From positions 46,304,268 to 46,351,767 of the forward strand of contig CM043944.1 in NCBI GenBank assembly GCA_014529385.2: a stretch of DNA of 47,500 nucleotides, written 5' to 3'. Positions 31,163 through 40,986 of the stretch are shown piece by piece. The notes under the pieces were generated by a model that saw only the letters and a program-made list of their open reading frames with translations, made no database searches and had not been told where the DNA came from. Each line of letters opens with the position of its first letter. Position 1 is the stretch's first letter. The position numbers and the translations under genes were made by a program. Source of the DNA: Adiantum capillus-veneris (Eukaryota > Streptophyta > Polypodiopsida > Polypodiales > Pteridaceae).

Positions 31163-34100
31163 ATGGCTGGATCACACGACACTGCTCTTTACAATATCAA
31201 GAAGATGGATGGAACCAATTTCCCATTGTGGAAGAAGCAGATTTGGCACGTGTTGGTACAAAAGAAGTAGATAAAACCTATAAAGCTCAAGGGGATAAAA
31301 CCAGAAGATATGGACGAAGATGAATGGAGCGAAATGGATGAATTGGCACTTTCTACCATTATGGTGACTTTGGCAGAAAGCGTTTACTTCAATGTAGCAG
31401 ACGAGATTTCAGCTTATCAAGCATGGTTAAAGCTGAGTGATCTTTATGAGAAGCAGAGTGCAGCTTCACAGGTATACTGGCTTAAGAAGCTTGTTGACTT
31501 GAAGATGAAAGAAGGGACACCTATGTCCAATCATCTGAATGAATTCAACACAATCTATAGTCAGTTGTCAGCTCAAGGTGTCAAGTTTGATGAACCTGTT
31601 AGAGCTATGTTCCTGTTGATCACATTGCCGGAAAGTTGGGACACTTTTCGCACAGCTTTGAGTAATTCTGCACCTCCAGATGGTTTGAACATAGCAAGTG
31701 TAGAAGGAAGTCTGCTTACTGAAGAAATCAATAGAAAGACAATGGAAAAAGGCAAAGGAACAGCCTTAGTTGTCAGGGGAAGGACCAAAGAAAAGTACAA
31801 AGGTGGAAAGAGGAATCAGTCTTGTAGCAAGTCCCGCAGTGCTAAAGGCAAGAGTGACATAGAATGCTACCATTGTGGCAAGAAGGGTCACATGAAAAGA
31901 GACTGCAGAGAATGGAAAGCAGAAAAAGGCAAAGAGAAAGTTGAAGACCATGGTGAGAAGAACAAGTCCTCAGTGAAGATTCAAGAAATAAATGTGACAA
32001 ACACTGTTGCAGAGGATGACAATTTAGTGTCAGGAGACATCTACTTCTTGAAGAATACAATGGACTCAGCTCTTCTTACAGCATCTGATGGAAATGCATT
32101 GAGTGTCTGGATTATAGACTCAGGGGCATCACTTCATGTGTCTCCAAACAAGGAGTGGTTTACCTCTTATGTGACCACTAAAGATCATGTTCGGCTAGGC
32201 AATGGGCAGACATGTGAGATCTTAGGTGTTGGAGATGTTCAATTGAAGTTTCAGAATGGCTCTTCTTTCACGCTGAATAATGTGAGACATGTTCCCGCAA
32301 TTACAAAGAGCTTGATCAACACAGTTTTACTTGATGATGCTGGCTACGTCACCACTTTTGGATAGAACATGTGGAAGATATCCAAGGGTTCTATGACAGT
32401 AGCACATGGAGTAAAGTCTGGAGGACTTTACATGATTTATGTATCAAATGTCTCTAAAAATGTAATCAATGTAACCAAGCAGCCGAACGTTTCTTTGTGG
32501 CATAGCCGGTTAGGACATATGTCCAAGAAAGGAATGGAAATCTTGTCTCGTTCTGGTTATTTGCCTGGCTTTTCATTTAATGATTTTGAATTCTGTGAAC
32601 ATTGTCTGTATGGTAAGCAAACACAGCAGCCACATAGCATAGAAGCAGTAGAAGAGATACACAATTGGCACTTGTTCATAGTGATTTGTGTGGACCTATG
32701 CCTAACCTATCTCTAGGGGGAGCTTCTTACTTTATGACATTTATAGATGATTACTCGAGAAAAGTATGGGTTTATTTTCTCAAGCACAAGGATGAAGCGT
32801 TTAGTGTTTTCAAAACGTTTGTGACACTTGTGGAGAATCAGAGTGGCAAGAAGCTTAAATGCTTACGCACTGACAATGGTGGAGAGTATGTTTCAAAGGC
32901 CTTTCAGGACTTTTGTGAGTCAAAAGGTATAAAATGTGAACTTACTGCTCCTTACAATCCTCCTCAAAATGGTGTTGCTGAGAGGATGAATAGGACCATA
33001 CAAGAGAAGGTCAGAAGTATGTTGTCTAATGCACAGCTGCCAAATGGGTTTTGGGCTGAAGCTGTATCAACAGCTGTTCATCTTGTAAATAGATCTCCTA
33101 GAAAGGTTTTGCAGAAGGATTCAGTGCCAGAGATGGTATGGTCAAGCAAAATGCCCTCATACAAGCATCTCAGAGTCTTTGGCTGTGAGGCATCTTTCTA
33201 GGCTATGGTAATTCTGGTGAGATGGGGTACAGACTTTGGGATCCCGAATCCAGAAAGGTTGTCCGCAGCAATGATGTTCACTTTAATGAATCCAAATATC
33301 ATTCTAAACCAGAGAGGGTTGAGGAGATTAGAAGAGTTGTCTTCCAAGAAGATGGACCTGCACGTGCAAGACAAAATGTCAGGGCTCAAGAGGAGCAAGG
33401 ACAGGATAGAGTGGAACCACAGGTTGTGGCTGAGCCTGAGCCACCTATTGTGCGTAGATCTGGACGTGTCACGCAACCTCCTGATAGGTTTGTTCCATCT
33501 ATGAACTATGTCATGTTGACTGATTGCAATGAGCCTTCATGTTACAAGGAAGCAGTGCAAATGAAGGACTCCTGGAATTGGCAATTGGCCATGCAGTCAG
33601 AGATGACAGCTCTGCATAAAAACAAGACATGGAAGCTAGTTAAATTACCACAGGGCAAAAAGGCTCTACCTTGTAAATGGGTTTACAGGTATAAGATCAC
33701 CGCTCATGATAGTCAGCCAAAGTACAAAGCAAGGCTTGTTGCCAAGGGCTTTAAGCAAGAACAAGGCATTGACTTTGATGAAGTCTTCTCTCCGGTGGTC
33801 AAGATGACTACATTGAGATGCTTTCTTGCATTGGTTGCCATATTAGATTTGGTGTTGCACCAAATGGATGTCAAGACAGCGTTCTTGCATGGTGATTTAG
33901 ATGTGGAAATTTACATGCAGCAGCCAGAAGGGTTTGTTGAGAAAGGCAAGGAAGATTGGGTATGCCAGTTGTTAAAGAGTCTTTATGGCTTAAAACAATC
34001 ACCGAGGGCATGGTACCATAAATTCCACAAGTTTATGCTTTCTCAAGGCTACAAACGTAGTGAGTTTGATCACTGTCTATATACAAAGAAGGCTAAGGAT

Positions 34101-35005
34101 GGTAGTTGGCTGATCCTTATTTTATATGTGGATGACATGTTGATTGTTGGCAAGCACTTGGAAGAAATTTCAGCTTTGAAGTCAAAGATGGCAAAATCGT
34201 TTGACATGAAATACATGGGTGAGGCAAGTCATATACTTGGTATGCGCATTGAGAGAGACAGATCAAAGAAGTTGATTTGGTTATCTCAAACAGAGTATAT
34301 TGACAAGGTTGTCATGTGTCTGAGGAAGAACAGGCTGAAATGGATAAGATTCCATATGCGTCTGCAGTGGGTAGTTTGATGTATGCAATGATTGCTACTC
34401 GCCCAGACATTGCATTTGCAGTGGGAGTAGTAAGTCGATACATGTCAAACCCAGGCAAGAAACATTGGGAGGCAGTGAAAGGAATATTGAGATACCTGAA
34501 AGCTACAAAGAGTATGCGTATCTGCTATGGGAGTCAGGAGCTAAGTGTAAAGGGTTTTACAGACTTAGATTATGCAGGTGACTTAGACAACCGAAGGTCT
34601 ACGTCAGGGTATGTCTTTACATTGGCTGGAGGAGCAGTATCATGGCGTTCTAGATTACAAGATTGTGTTAGTCAGTCTACTACAGAGGCTGAATATGTTG
34701 CAGCATCAGAGGCATGCAAAGAATCAATTTGGCTTAATCGACTAGTAACAGATTTGGGAATCAAAGAAGAGATGCCTGTGTTATATTGTGATATTCAAAG
34801 TGCTATACAATTGGCTCGCAATCCAGTTTATCACTCAAAGACAAAGCATGTGGATGTGAAGTATCATTTCATCAGGGAAATGCTCGAGGATAAGCAATTT
34901 CAGCTTGTCAAAGTTCACACCATAGAAAATCCTGCTGATCTACTTACAAAAGGACTTCCCTCAGAGAGCTTTGCGCATTTTCGCAAGCAGTTAGGTGTAG
35001 GGTAG
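31163..35005 (+). pseudogene. gag-pol: copia gag-pol polyprotein gene, disrupted
   Basis: The ATG at 31,163 opens Gag (KKMDGTNFPLWKKQIW). Stops are TAG at 31,268 and TAG at 32,363. The zinc knuckle CYHCGKKGHMKRDC lies near 31,865-31,906. The protease DSGA lies at 32,117-32,128. Pre-integrase HHCC (LWHSRLGHM, CEHCLYGK) lies near 32,495-32,620. A frameshift near 32,660 leads into the integrase core, whose catalytic residues are visible as HSDLCGP, RTDNGGEY and NGVAERMNRT. Out-of-frame deletions near 33,200 and 34,310 remove roughly 20-30 codons each. RT keeps YVDD at 34,125-34,136, and RNase H shows DYAGD near 34,570. The stop is TAG at 35,003. Sequence is otherwise well preserved; the type looks Tork/Tnt1-like. 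Confidence 0.96.
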
Positions 35006-35083
35006 TACATCACTTCTCTACATCTCTTGTATATTAGCTTGTATAGTAGCTTCTCTCACACTTAAAGTACCACATTGGACTTT

Positions 35084-35093
35084 AAGTGGGAGG
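35084..35093 (+). promoter_or_regulatory. copia polypurine tract
   Basis: AAGTGGGAGG directly before the 3' LTR primes plus-strand DNA synthesis, as in most plant copia elements. Confidence 0.9.
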
Positions 35094-35094
35094 T

Positions 35095-35286
35095 TTTTGG
35101 GGTATAAAGCCCAATATGGTCGCCCAGGTAAGTGGGCGGGCTGCCAGGTATGTACACATATTCTTTTGTAAAAACCTAATAAGAACTCACTATGCTCTAC
35201 ACATTACAGTAGAGCGAGTTCACCATATCGTTGTGCTCTTCTTCTCGCACTCTCTCTCGCGTCGCACTTCCACTCGTACTCCTTCA
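35095..35286 (+). mobile_element. copia 3' LTR
   Basis: Its 192 bp match the 5' LTR at 187 positions. It begins TTTTGGGG, having lost the G of the TG terminus, and ends CCTTCA. Confidence 0.97.
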
Positions 35287-35291
35287 ATCAG
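35287..35291. repeat. right target-site duplication of the copia element (ATCAG)
   Basis: Exact repeat of 29,880-29,884. Confidence 0.95.
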
Positions 35292-37143
35292 CAGCACCTT
35301 GAGGATGAAGCTGGTTTCATTTCTTAGTATGCATAAAGTCAAAAGCCGACCAGTTTCTCTCACATCTTCCACTTGATGCTGCAATAGATAGAACCCTGAC
35401 AGCAATGTGTTGCAACTCTACTTTCTTCCCACCATAGTCCTTCCACCATAGAGGCGCACTTGTGTGTGCAATGGTATCTATATGCCATGGATCCTGGAAC
35501 ATGACAGTTCTATTAGCATAATCAACTTGCTGATGAAAAGCAGTCTTCCCATCCTCTTGTCCAAATAGTTGAGAGCACATTGTTTTGAAGTCACTCATGA
35601 CTTCTTTATTGGCCAATTGTTGGTGCATTTGAAATTTGGGATCTAATACAAATGCAACACCATGCAACGGCGTATGCAATTGCACCCATTGCTTATTGAA
35701 GCTTTGTCCTTTGCACCAAAGACATCATGCTCTCTTACTTTGCACAATGCCTCTGACATATACAATAGACTCGACCAAAGACAAAGGAGCGTTTGTCGAC
35801 TATTCACAAAAGATCTACAAATGGTTTGGCCAGCGTGACAATTCTCTCTACATTGTGCCAAAAAACTTGCGAGTTCACAATCTGTACACATCTTGCAACT
35901 ACCTCTTGGTAGCTAGGATGCTTATTGAGCCATGCATCCCAGCGTCTATCAGCTACTATTTCAATCAATGCAGGCTTCACTTCTTGCAAGGTGGCAATAA
36001 CATAATATGCGGTTGCAAACCTTGTCGAAAATATCTGCAAAGTTTTGTTGGGTGATTTTAATTGAAAAAAAGCACACAAAAATTGATGCTCTCTAATAAA
36101 TTTCACCACATGATTAGTATCTAGTAGCATTTGCTTTATGATGGCCATTTTTCCAATATATTTAATAGAAAATTAAGAGTATGTGCAGCACATGGCACCC
36201 AAGTAATTTTTGGGTACTTAACTTGGATAACCCTTCCTGCAGCCTTGTAATTGGATGCATTATCTGTGACAGTTGCAGTCACATTCTTTGGTCCACCTGC
36301 CTTTGCTATAGCGTGCTCATATATCCTTGCCAGATAATCACTGGTCTTCTCTTTTAAAGAGGTGTAAATGGCTTCCACGAACATAGACCCTCTAGGATTG
36401 ATAAGCATCACATTGATGAGTGGATTCTTCTGACGGTTGGTCCATACATCCAACGATATAGTGCAACCATATGCAGGAACAAACTCCACCACCATGCGCT
36501 TGAGGATGGCTTCAGTACTATCTTTCACTTTATCTAGATACTTTGTGCGCATCTTATTATAATCAAGAAGCACAAACCCCTTTTTGGCCGTGCTCATTAA
36601 AGCATCTTGAAATATGGGGTTGTGCATAGCGTTGAATGGTATACCACATGCCACAAAATCTTACGTCCATTTCAAGTGCAACTCAAGCAACCATTGCTTA
36701 TCTATCGCTTCATACAGTGTTTGTCCATTGGATGATGCTTTACTAGCTTTAGTTGAGCTAGGATTTGCTATTGTTGACGTCAAAGCACATTCGTGAAAAG
36801 GAGTTGATTGGGGAGTTTTGAACATTTGCTTCCGTAGGCACATGCTCTATCCTCTCATTGACAAATGATATTTCAACATCCATTGCAGCTTGTTTGGCAT
36901 TCACAGTTTTCTTTTTAGGTGCAAGAATTTGCTCTGCAATGCGAGCGTACTTTGGCAATCTAGCATGAATATCTCTTGGTGGCGCCGTACACTTAGACAC
37001 ATTACCAGTGACTTTAAAAAAATGCTCTTTGTTCTGGTCACATTACCATTGAACTCATGGCCACATGTCTTGCATTTCAATTGAGATGTATTCTTTCCAG
37101 CACGCAGCTTGTGGACGTAATTCCACTCATGTTCTTTCAGCAT
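35292..37143 (-). pseudogene. hAT transposase (BED finger, DUF659, hATC), disrupted
   Basis: The transposase binds the element's ends and moves it. The start at 37,143 gives a BED zinc finger (CKTCGHEFNG, with the histidine of KEHFF in the next frame). A charged linker follows in two frames (36,661-37,000). The DUF659/RNase-H-like core lies at 36,136-36,654 with GCTISLDVWTN and VTDNASNYKAAGR, which carry likely catalytic aspartates, and PCAAHTLNFLL. A third frame covers 35,804-36,148. The hATC domain ends at 35,317 with APLWWKDYG and CERNWSAF. There are at least four frameshifts, a stop at 36,658 and a TGA at 35,317. The copia at 35,286 separates the last 24 residues. Confidence 0.93.
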
Positions 37144-38420
37144 GCTGACAGATAAATTTAAGCTGTCAAATCAACAAATCCACTTGTTAATTTCTAAGTC
37201 AAAATTAATTCAAAGCAACAAACTGCACAAGCAATGCTCTATCGATCAATATGGTGACCAAAATCTATCCACATTATCAATTAGTATCGTGCTGCATTAT
37301 CAATTAACAATAGACAATAATAGTTTTTGCATTCTTTAATAAACTCATGTCAATCAAATTATATTTTGATGCACTAAATAACTTCATCACTTAAAAAAAA
37401 ACATTTTAATCACATTGCACTATATCGATTCATCTAAAGTGCAAGCTTTTGGCTTTCACATATTACAATGATCGATTTTATAATCCGTTGCACTATATCA
37501 ATTTATCTAAAGTGCAAGCTTAATAAAGCTTTCACACATTACGATAATTGGTAATGTTGATCAAATCTTGCAATTGATTCTCATTGGAAATGGGATTAAT
37601 TGCAATCTTTGACAATTGTCATATCTATCTGAAGTGTGAACATAAAGTTCTCACACTCCATGGTAGATCTTTGAAAGCTTATCTATTTGCATTTGATACA
37701 TGTGTACGATCACACAGTATGATAGACATAGAAATCCAAATAAAGATAATGTAATTTCAATGTATTTGGACATGAGATTCCTAAATTTTGATTCCAGTGA
37801 GAGCATAGTGTGATGCTCTACACATGACAATAAAATTTCTATCTGTGTTCACTTTGAGGTGAGAAAGTATCTGCACGTCAAAATCGAACTTACCTAAATA
37901 AAACTGACCTCTATTCTATTATATTTTGCTGACAAAAAACCTCATGTGAGAGTACACTCTACACACAACAGTAATCTCTAAACTATATCCCAATTCACTT
38001 CCACGTGTGAGTAAACTGAGCATGGAGCAAATGATTCTTAAAAAACAAAAACCTTGTATGAGTGAAAGTTTGAGTTTTTTGTCTTCTGTTGACAAGGAAC
38101 ACCTTTTGAGAGGAACACTAGTCTTCATAGGCGCGTTGCCAGTATATATAGTTTTTTTTAAAGAGGAACACTAGTCTCAATAGGCGCCGTGTTGGTATGT
38201 ATAGTTTTTTTTTCGAACAATACATCTTTCAATTGAAAGAAAATTTGTACTAAACATCTTTGATCGAAGTCTCTTTCGATCAAAACTCTGGGGAAAAAAT
38301 ACGTTGCCCGTTTTTTATGATGTGTCATCGTATAAAATGCTCGTATAATATGGGGTCAGGTAAAATTTACCCGTATATGGCGTATTATATGTTTTTTGTA
38401 TAACATAAAATGCAGTTTAG
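37144..38420 (-). promoter_or_regulatory. 5' subterminal region of hAT, repeats and palindromes
   Basis: No gene. Two units of 73 bp (37,415-37,487 and 37,488-37,560) start TTGCACTATATC. Short palindromes follow: AGTGTGAAC/GTTCTCACACT at 37,633-37,657, AGAGCAT/ATGCTCT at 37,800-37,819, and AGAGT/ACTCT near 37,949. GATCGAAG and TTTCGATCAAAA at 38,261-38,285 mirror the left-end cluster. The terminal CTAAACTGCAT (minus strand) ends at 38,420. Confidence 0.65.
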
Positions 38421-38428
38421 ATTGGGAT
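38421..38428. repeat. right target-site duplication of the hAT element (ATTGGGAT)
   Basis: Exact repeat of 27,385-27,392. Confidence 0.95.
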
Positions 38429-39095
38429 TTTAAGATGACATCAGCTCTATGGGCTTACTGTACTTCTTACAAAGTGGCTATTAATTGTACACCATTCAAA
38501 ATGGTATATGGCCAAGAAGCAGTTATGCCATAGGAGTTTGTAATTCCTAGTCTACGGGTAGCTTCACAAGTTGGGATGGTAGCCCTTTAGCTGAGCGTTT
38601 ATATATACTTGAGAGGTTATATGAAGAAAGGCAATTGGCTGTGCAAAATGCACTTGTAGAGAAAGATAGGGGGAAGAAATGATTTGACCGTCATCTAAAG
38701 AACAAAGATATCAAGGTTGGGGATAAAGTCCTTATGTATGGAGTGCAAAACAAGAATAAAAAGTTAAAATATGCGGGAAAAGGACCATATAGAGTATTCA
38801 AAATCACCCCACAAGGTACCATGTGGAAACTCTTGATGGAGTTGAAATTCTTGGATTCCTCAATGGGAGTAATTTTAAAAGATACTATGATCCTTTAAGC
38901 CAAGAGGAGCTACGTGCCATTCATCACAAAAAGGCAGCCAATGCACAAGCAGAATTGAAAAAGATACAAGCTCAAGTTGAAGCTAAGGAGCAACAACAAC
39001 GTATAAGACGCCAACGAGAGGCCAACCTTGGAGTTACACATGCATTTCAAGTTGAAATAGAGGATGATTGGTTGGACTCTGACACACCTCTATGA
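38429..39095 (+). pseudogene. pol: gypsy integrase, 3' part, with coiled-coil tail
   Basis: The reading resumes with MTSALWAYCTSYK and PFKMVYGQEAVMP, standard for the end of the gypsy integrase core. A TAG follows at about 38,531. The C-terminal fold shows VGDKVLMYG and KGPYRVFKITPQG near 38,717-38,818, then a frame change at 38,823. YYDPLSQEELRAIHHKKAAN and a glutamine/glutamate-rich helix, likely a coiled coil, extend the protein by about 60 residues to a TGA at 39,093. No chromodomain is seen. Confidence 0.9.
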
Positions 39096-39356
39096 TACCC
39101 TATTGAGTTAAATATCACCTATGGAAAAGTGCTATATAACGCCCTGTTGAACACGGGTGCTAAATATAATCTGCTATCATATGGGGTGTGGTGTCAATTA
39201 GGAAAGCCAACTCTATATGAGAGTACTATCCAAGTCAAGGGTGTCAACAAGAAAAAAATCACGATTTTTGGAATCTGGCACAGTTCTGTCAGTTATGACA
39301 ATGGGGTTGTAGCCCGCCAGGGGGATTCACCATGGAAAACTTACCGCACCACCTAA
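39096..39356 (+). pseudogene. second retropepsin-like segment after gypsy integrase
   Basis: In the same frame as the coiled-coil tail, just past its TGA, the sequence YNALLNTGAKYNLLSYGVW and QLGKPTLYESTIQVKGV looks like the N-terminal half of an aspartic protease with its DTGA reading NTGA (39,150-39,161). The frame stays open to 39,354. A protease already lies upstream of RT in this element, so this one is additional. With asparagine in place of aspartate it would be inactive. A chance likeness or a captured piece of another element cannot be excluded. Confidence 0.5.
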
Positions 39357-40150
39357 GTGCAAGGGAGGGTTTTTTTTTTTACAAGCTACATAAGCGTATA
39401 AGTTAGGGAAAATCCCCCAATAATTTATTTGCCAAGCTTAAAAATGAGGGGGATATCATATTTATAAGGGGGGGGGGGGGGGGGGGGGGGGGCTGACTCG
39501 GGTTGATTACTTGTAACGACTGATCACCGGTGTGCACTAGAACTCAGATGAATTTAGGGGAAGTTTTTTATCAGGTCATACATCAAATTTTGCATCAAGC
39601 CGATCATAGATAAGGGTTGATTTGGAGTAGGTCAAGGGTTGATTTACACTAGATTTGGATGGGTCAGAATTGGACGAGTAACCAGAGTGCAGGCTGATCG
39701 GACACATAGTTTGAAAGACAAACTAAGAAACATTGAGGGTACATCTAGCTATCAACATAAGTGGTTCCTAAGTACATTGCCAATCACTTTGCTACACACT
39801 CTTTGACTAGTTTTACTTAGTTGGATAATGTGAGACCTAAATTTTTTATGTAAGATAGGGGTATGATAGTTTTCTTCATTGATTTTCGTATAAGCGTAGA
39901 AAGGGGGGTCATATTCCCTAATATGAGTCATATATAGGGGTTTTATCAAAGTTTTTCACTCGCAAGTGGCATCCAATTTTGTAATAGAGTGAATCCACTA
40001 GGGGTTGTAGCTCAAGAATTTTTGGTCATGCATGTTGGAACTATGGAAGGTAATATAAATCTAGGATGCACGTGGATGATAGCGACCAAATGCATTGTTG
40101 ATTGGGGGACTCGGAGTGTCACAATGACACAACACAAAACCAAATCTTAG
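39357..40150. other. non-coding stretch with a 25-base G run
   Basis: No open frame is supported. A homopolymer of 25 G lies at 39,468-39,492. Other G and C runs (39,411; 39,902) and GTCATATTCC words surround it. Confidence 0.55.
39468..39492 (+). repeat. (G)25 homopolymer
   Basis: Twenty-five consecutive G. A run this long can form G-quadruplexes and is prone to sequencing error, so its exact length is uncertain. Confidence 0.85.
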
Positions 40151-40900
40151 CCCTGCCACTCAAACGATAGTCCTTGAGAAATTGCCTCCTGAGAAAATAC
40201 AACCCAAAACAGTGCATGTCCAAGAGGTTGAATCATATGTCCCTATAGCCAAACTCTCTAGAGCTTTAACTTCTGTAGTTGAAACAAAGCTTGAGACACA
40301 CAAGACCCATCCTCATATAATGAAGAAAACATACAAATGGGTCCCTACAGCTTCTTTAGTGACAATTTCTAATGCTAAAAAACAGAAGCCTTGTAAGAAA
40401 CACCCCACTCGCTCCCAAAAATGTAAGAAAACATTGCGTTGGATTCCTATGGGAGCCCAAGGCTACTATGAAGGAAATGATCAAATCAAGGTGCCAAAAT
40501 GTAAATTGTGTTCTTACCTGTCACCTCACCCATGTGAAACAAATCCTGTAACAATAAAGTTGATTGAAGATCGTGGGAAGGGAAAGACCATAGAACACTA
40601 TACACCTGAACCCGGAGATAGTTTGGGTACCTAAGCGAGAAAGGCTTGTTTTGCTTAGCTCAAAAATAGAAAAAACAAATGAAGCTTCTTGCTCTTAATG
40701 TAGTTCATATACGGAAATAGAAGCTTTGACACAACCTCCACCTACCATTGTACATATCCATACAAACAAGAAAGAATTTGCACCTCCCGTTGTAAGTTCA
40801 CCACTTACAACAATGTTGTAAATAAAATCATGGGAGAGTACCTTACCACCCTTGCAACTAGATGAGACACCTAGGGGGGTCAAAAACTATTGGTCAAAGT
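40151..40900 (+). pseudogene. unrecognised Cys/Lys-rich frame in the gypsy 3' region
   Basis: An open frame from about 40,160 reads through an ATG at 40,182 to a TAA at 40,632. It is basic, and two of its parts look alike: KKTYKWVPTA then KPCKKHP, and KKTLRWIPMGAQ then CKLCSYLSPHPC. The cysteines could bind a metal. A shifted frame continues with EIEALTQPPPTIVHIHTN near 40,717 and ends soon after 40,900. In Athila-type elements this position can hold an envelope-like frame, but no signal peptide or membrane segment is visible here. Function unknown. Confidence 0.5.
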
Positions 40901-40972
40901 CTTAACCCATAACAACTTGGAACAACTGGTTTCAAAAGGTGACGACATCGTTCCAAAAGCTATGATATATCC

Positions 40973-40986
40973 AAGGAAGGGGGGAG
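40973..40986 (+). promoter_or_regulatory. internal polypurine tract in the gypsy element
   Basis: AAGGAAGGGGGGAG is followed by TGTTTGTTGACATCC, which looks like a PPT/LTR junction. It lies 2.2 kb before the real 3' LTR. It may be a second plus-strand priming site or a trace of another element. Confidence 0.45.

Larger units (their letters stand above)
29885..35286 (+). mobile_element. young Ty1/copia LTR retrotransposon inserted in the hAT transposase
   Basis: The 5,402-bp element has two 192-bp LTRs, an initiator-Met PBS, a purine tract and a full set of Gag, protease, integrase, RT and RNase H domains in that order, with a perfect 5-bp target duplication. LTRs differ at 5 of 192 sites. 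Two in-frame stops, one frameshift and two small deletions in pol mean it cannot make its own proteins. It was probably mobilised with help in trans, or decayed quickly after insertion. Confidence 0.97.
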
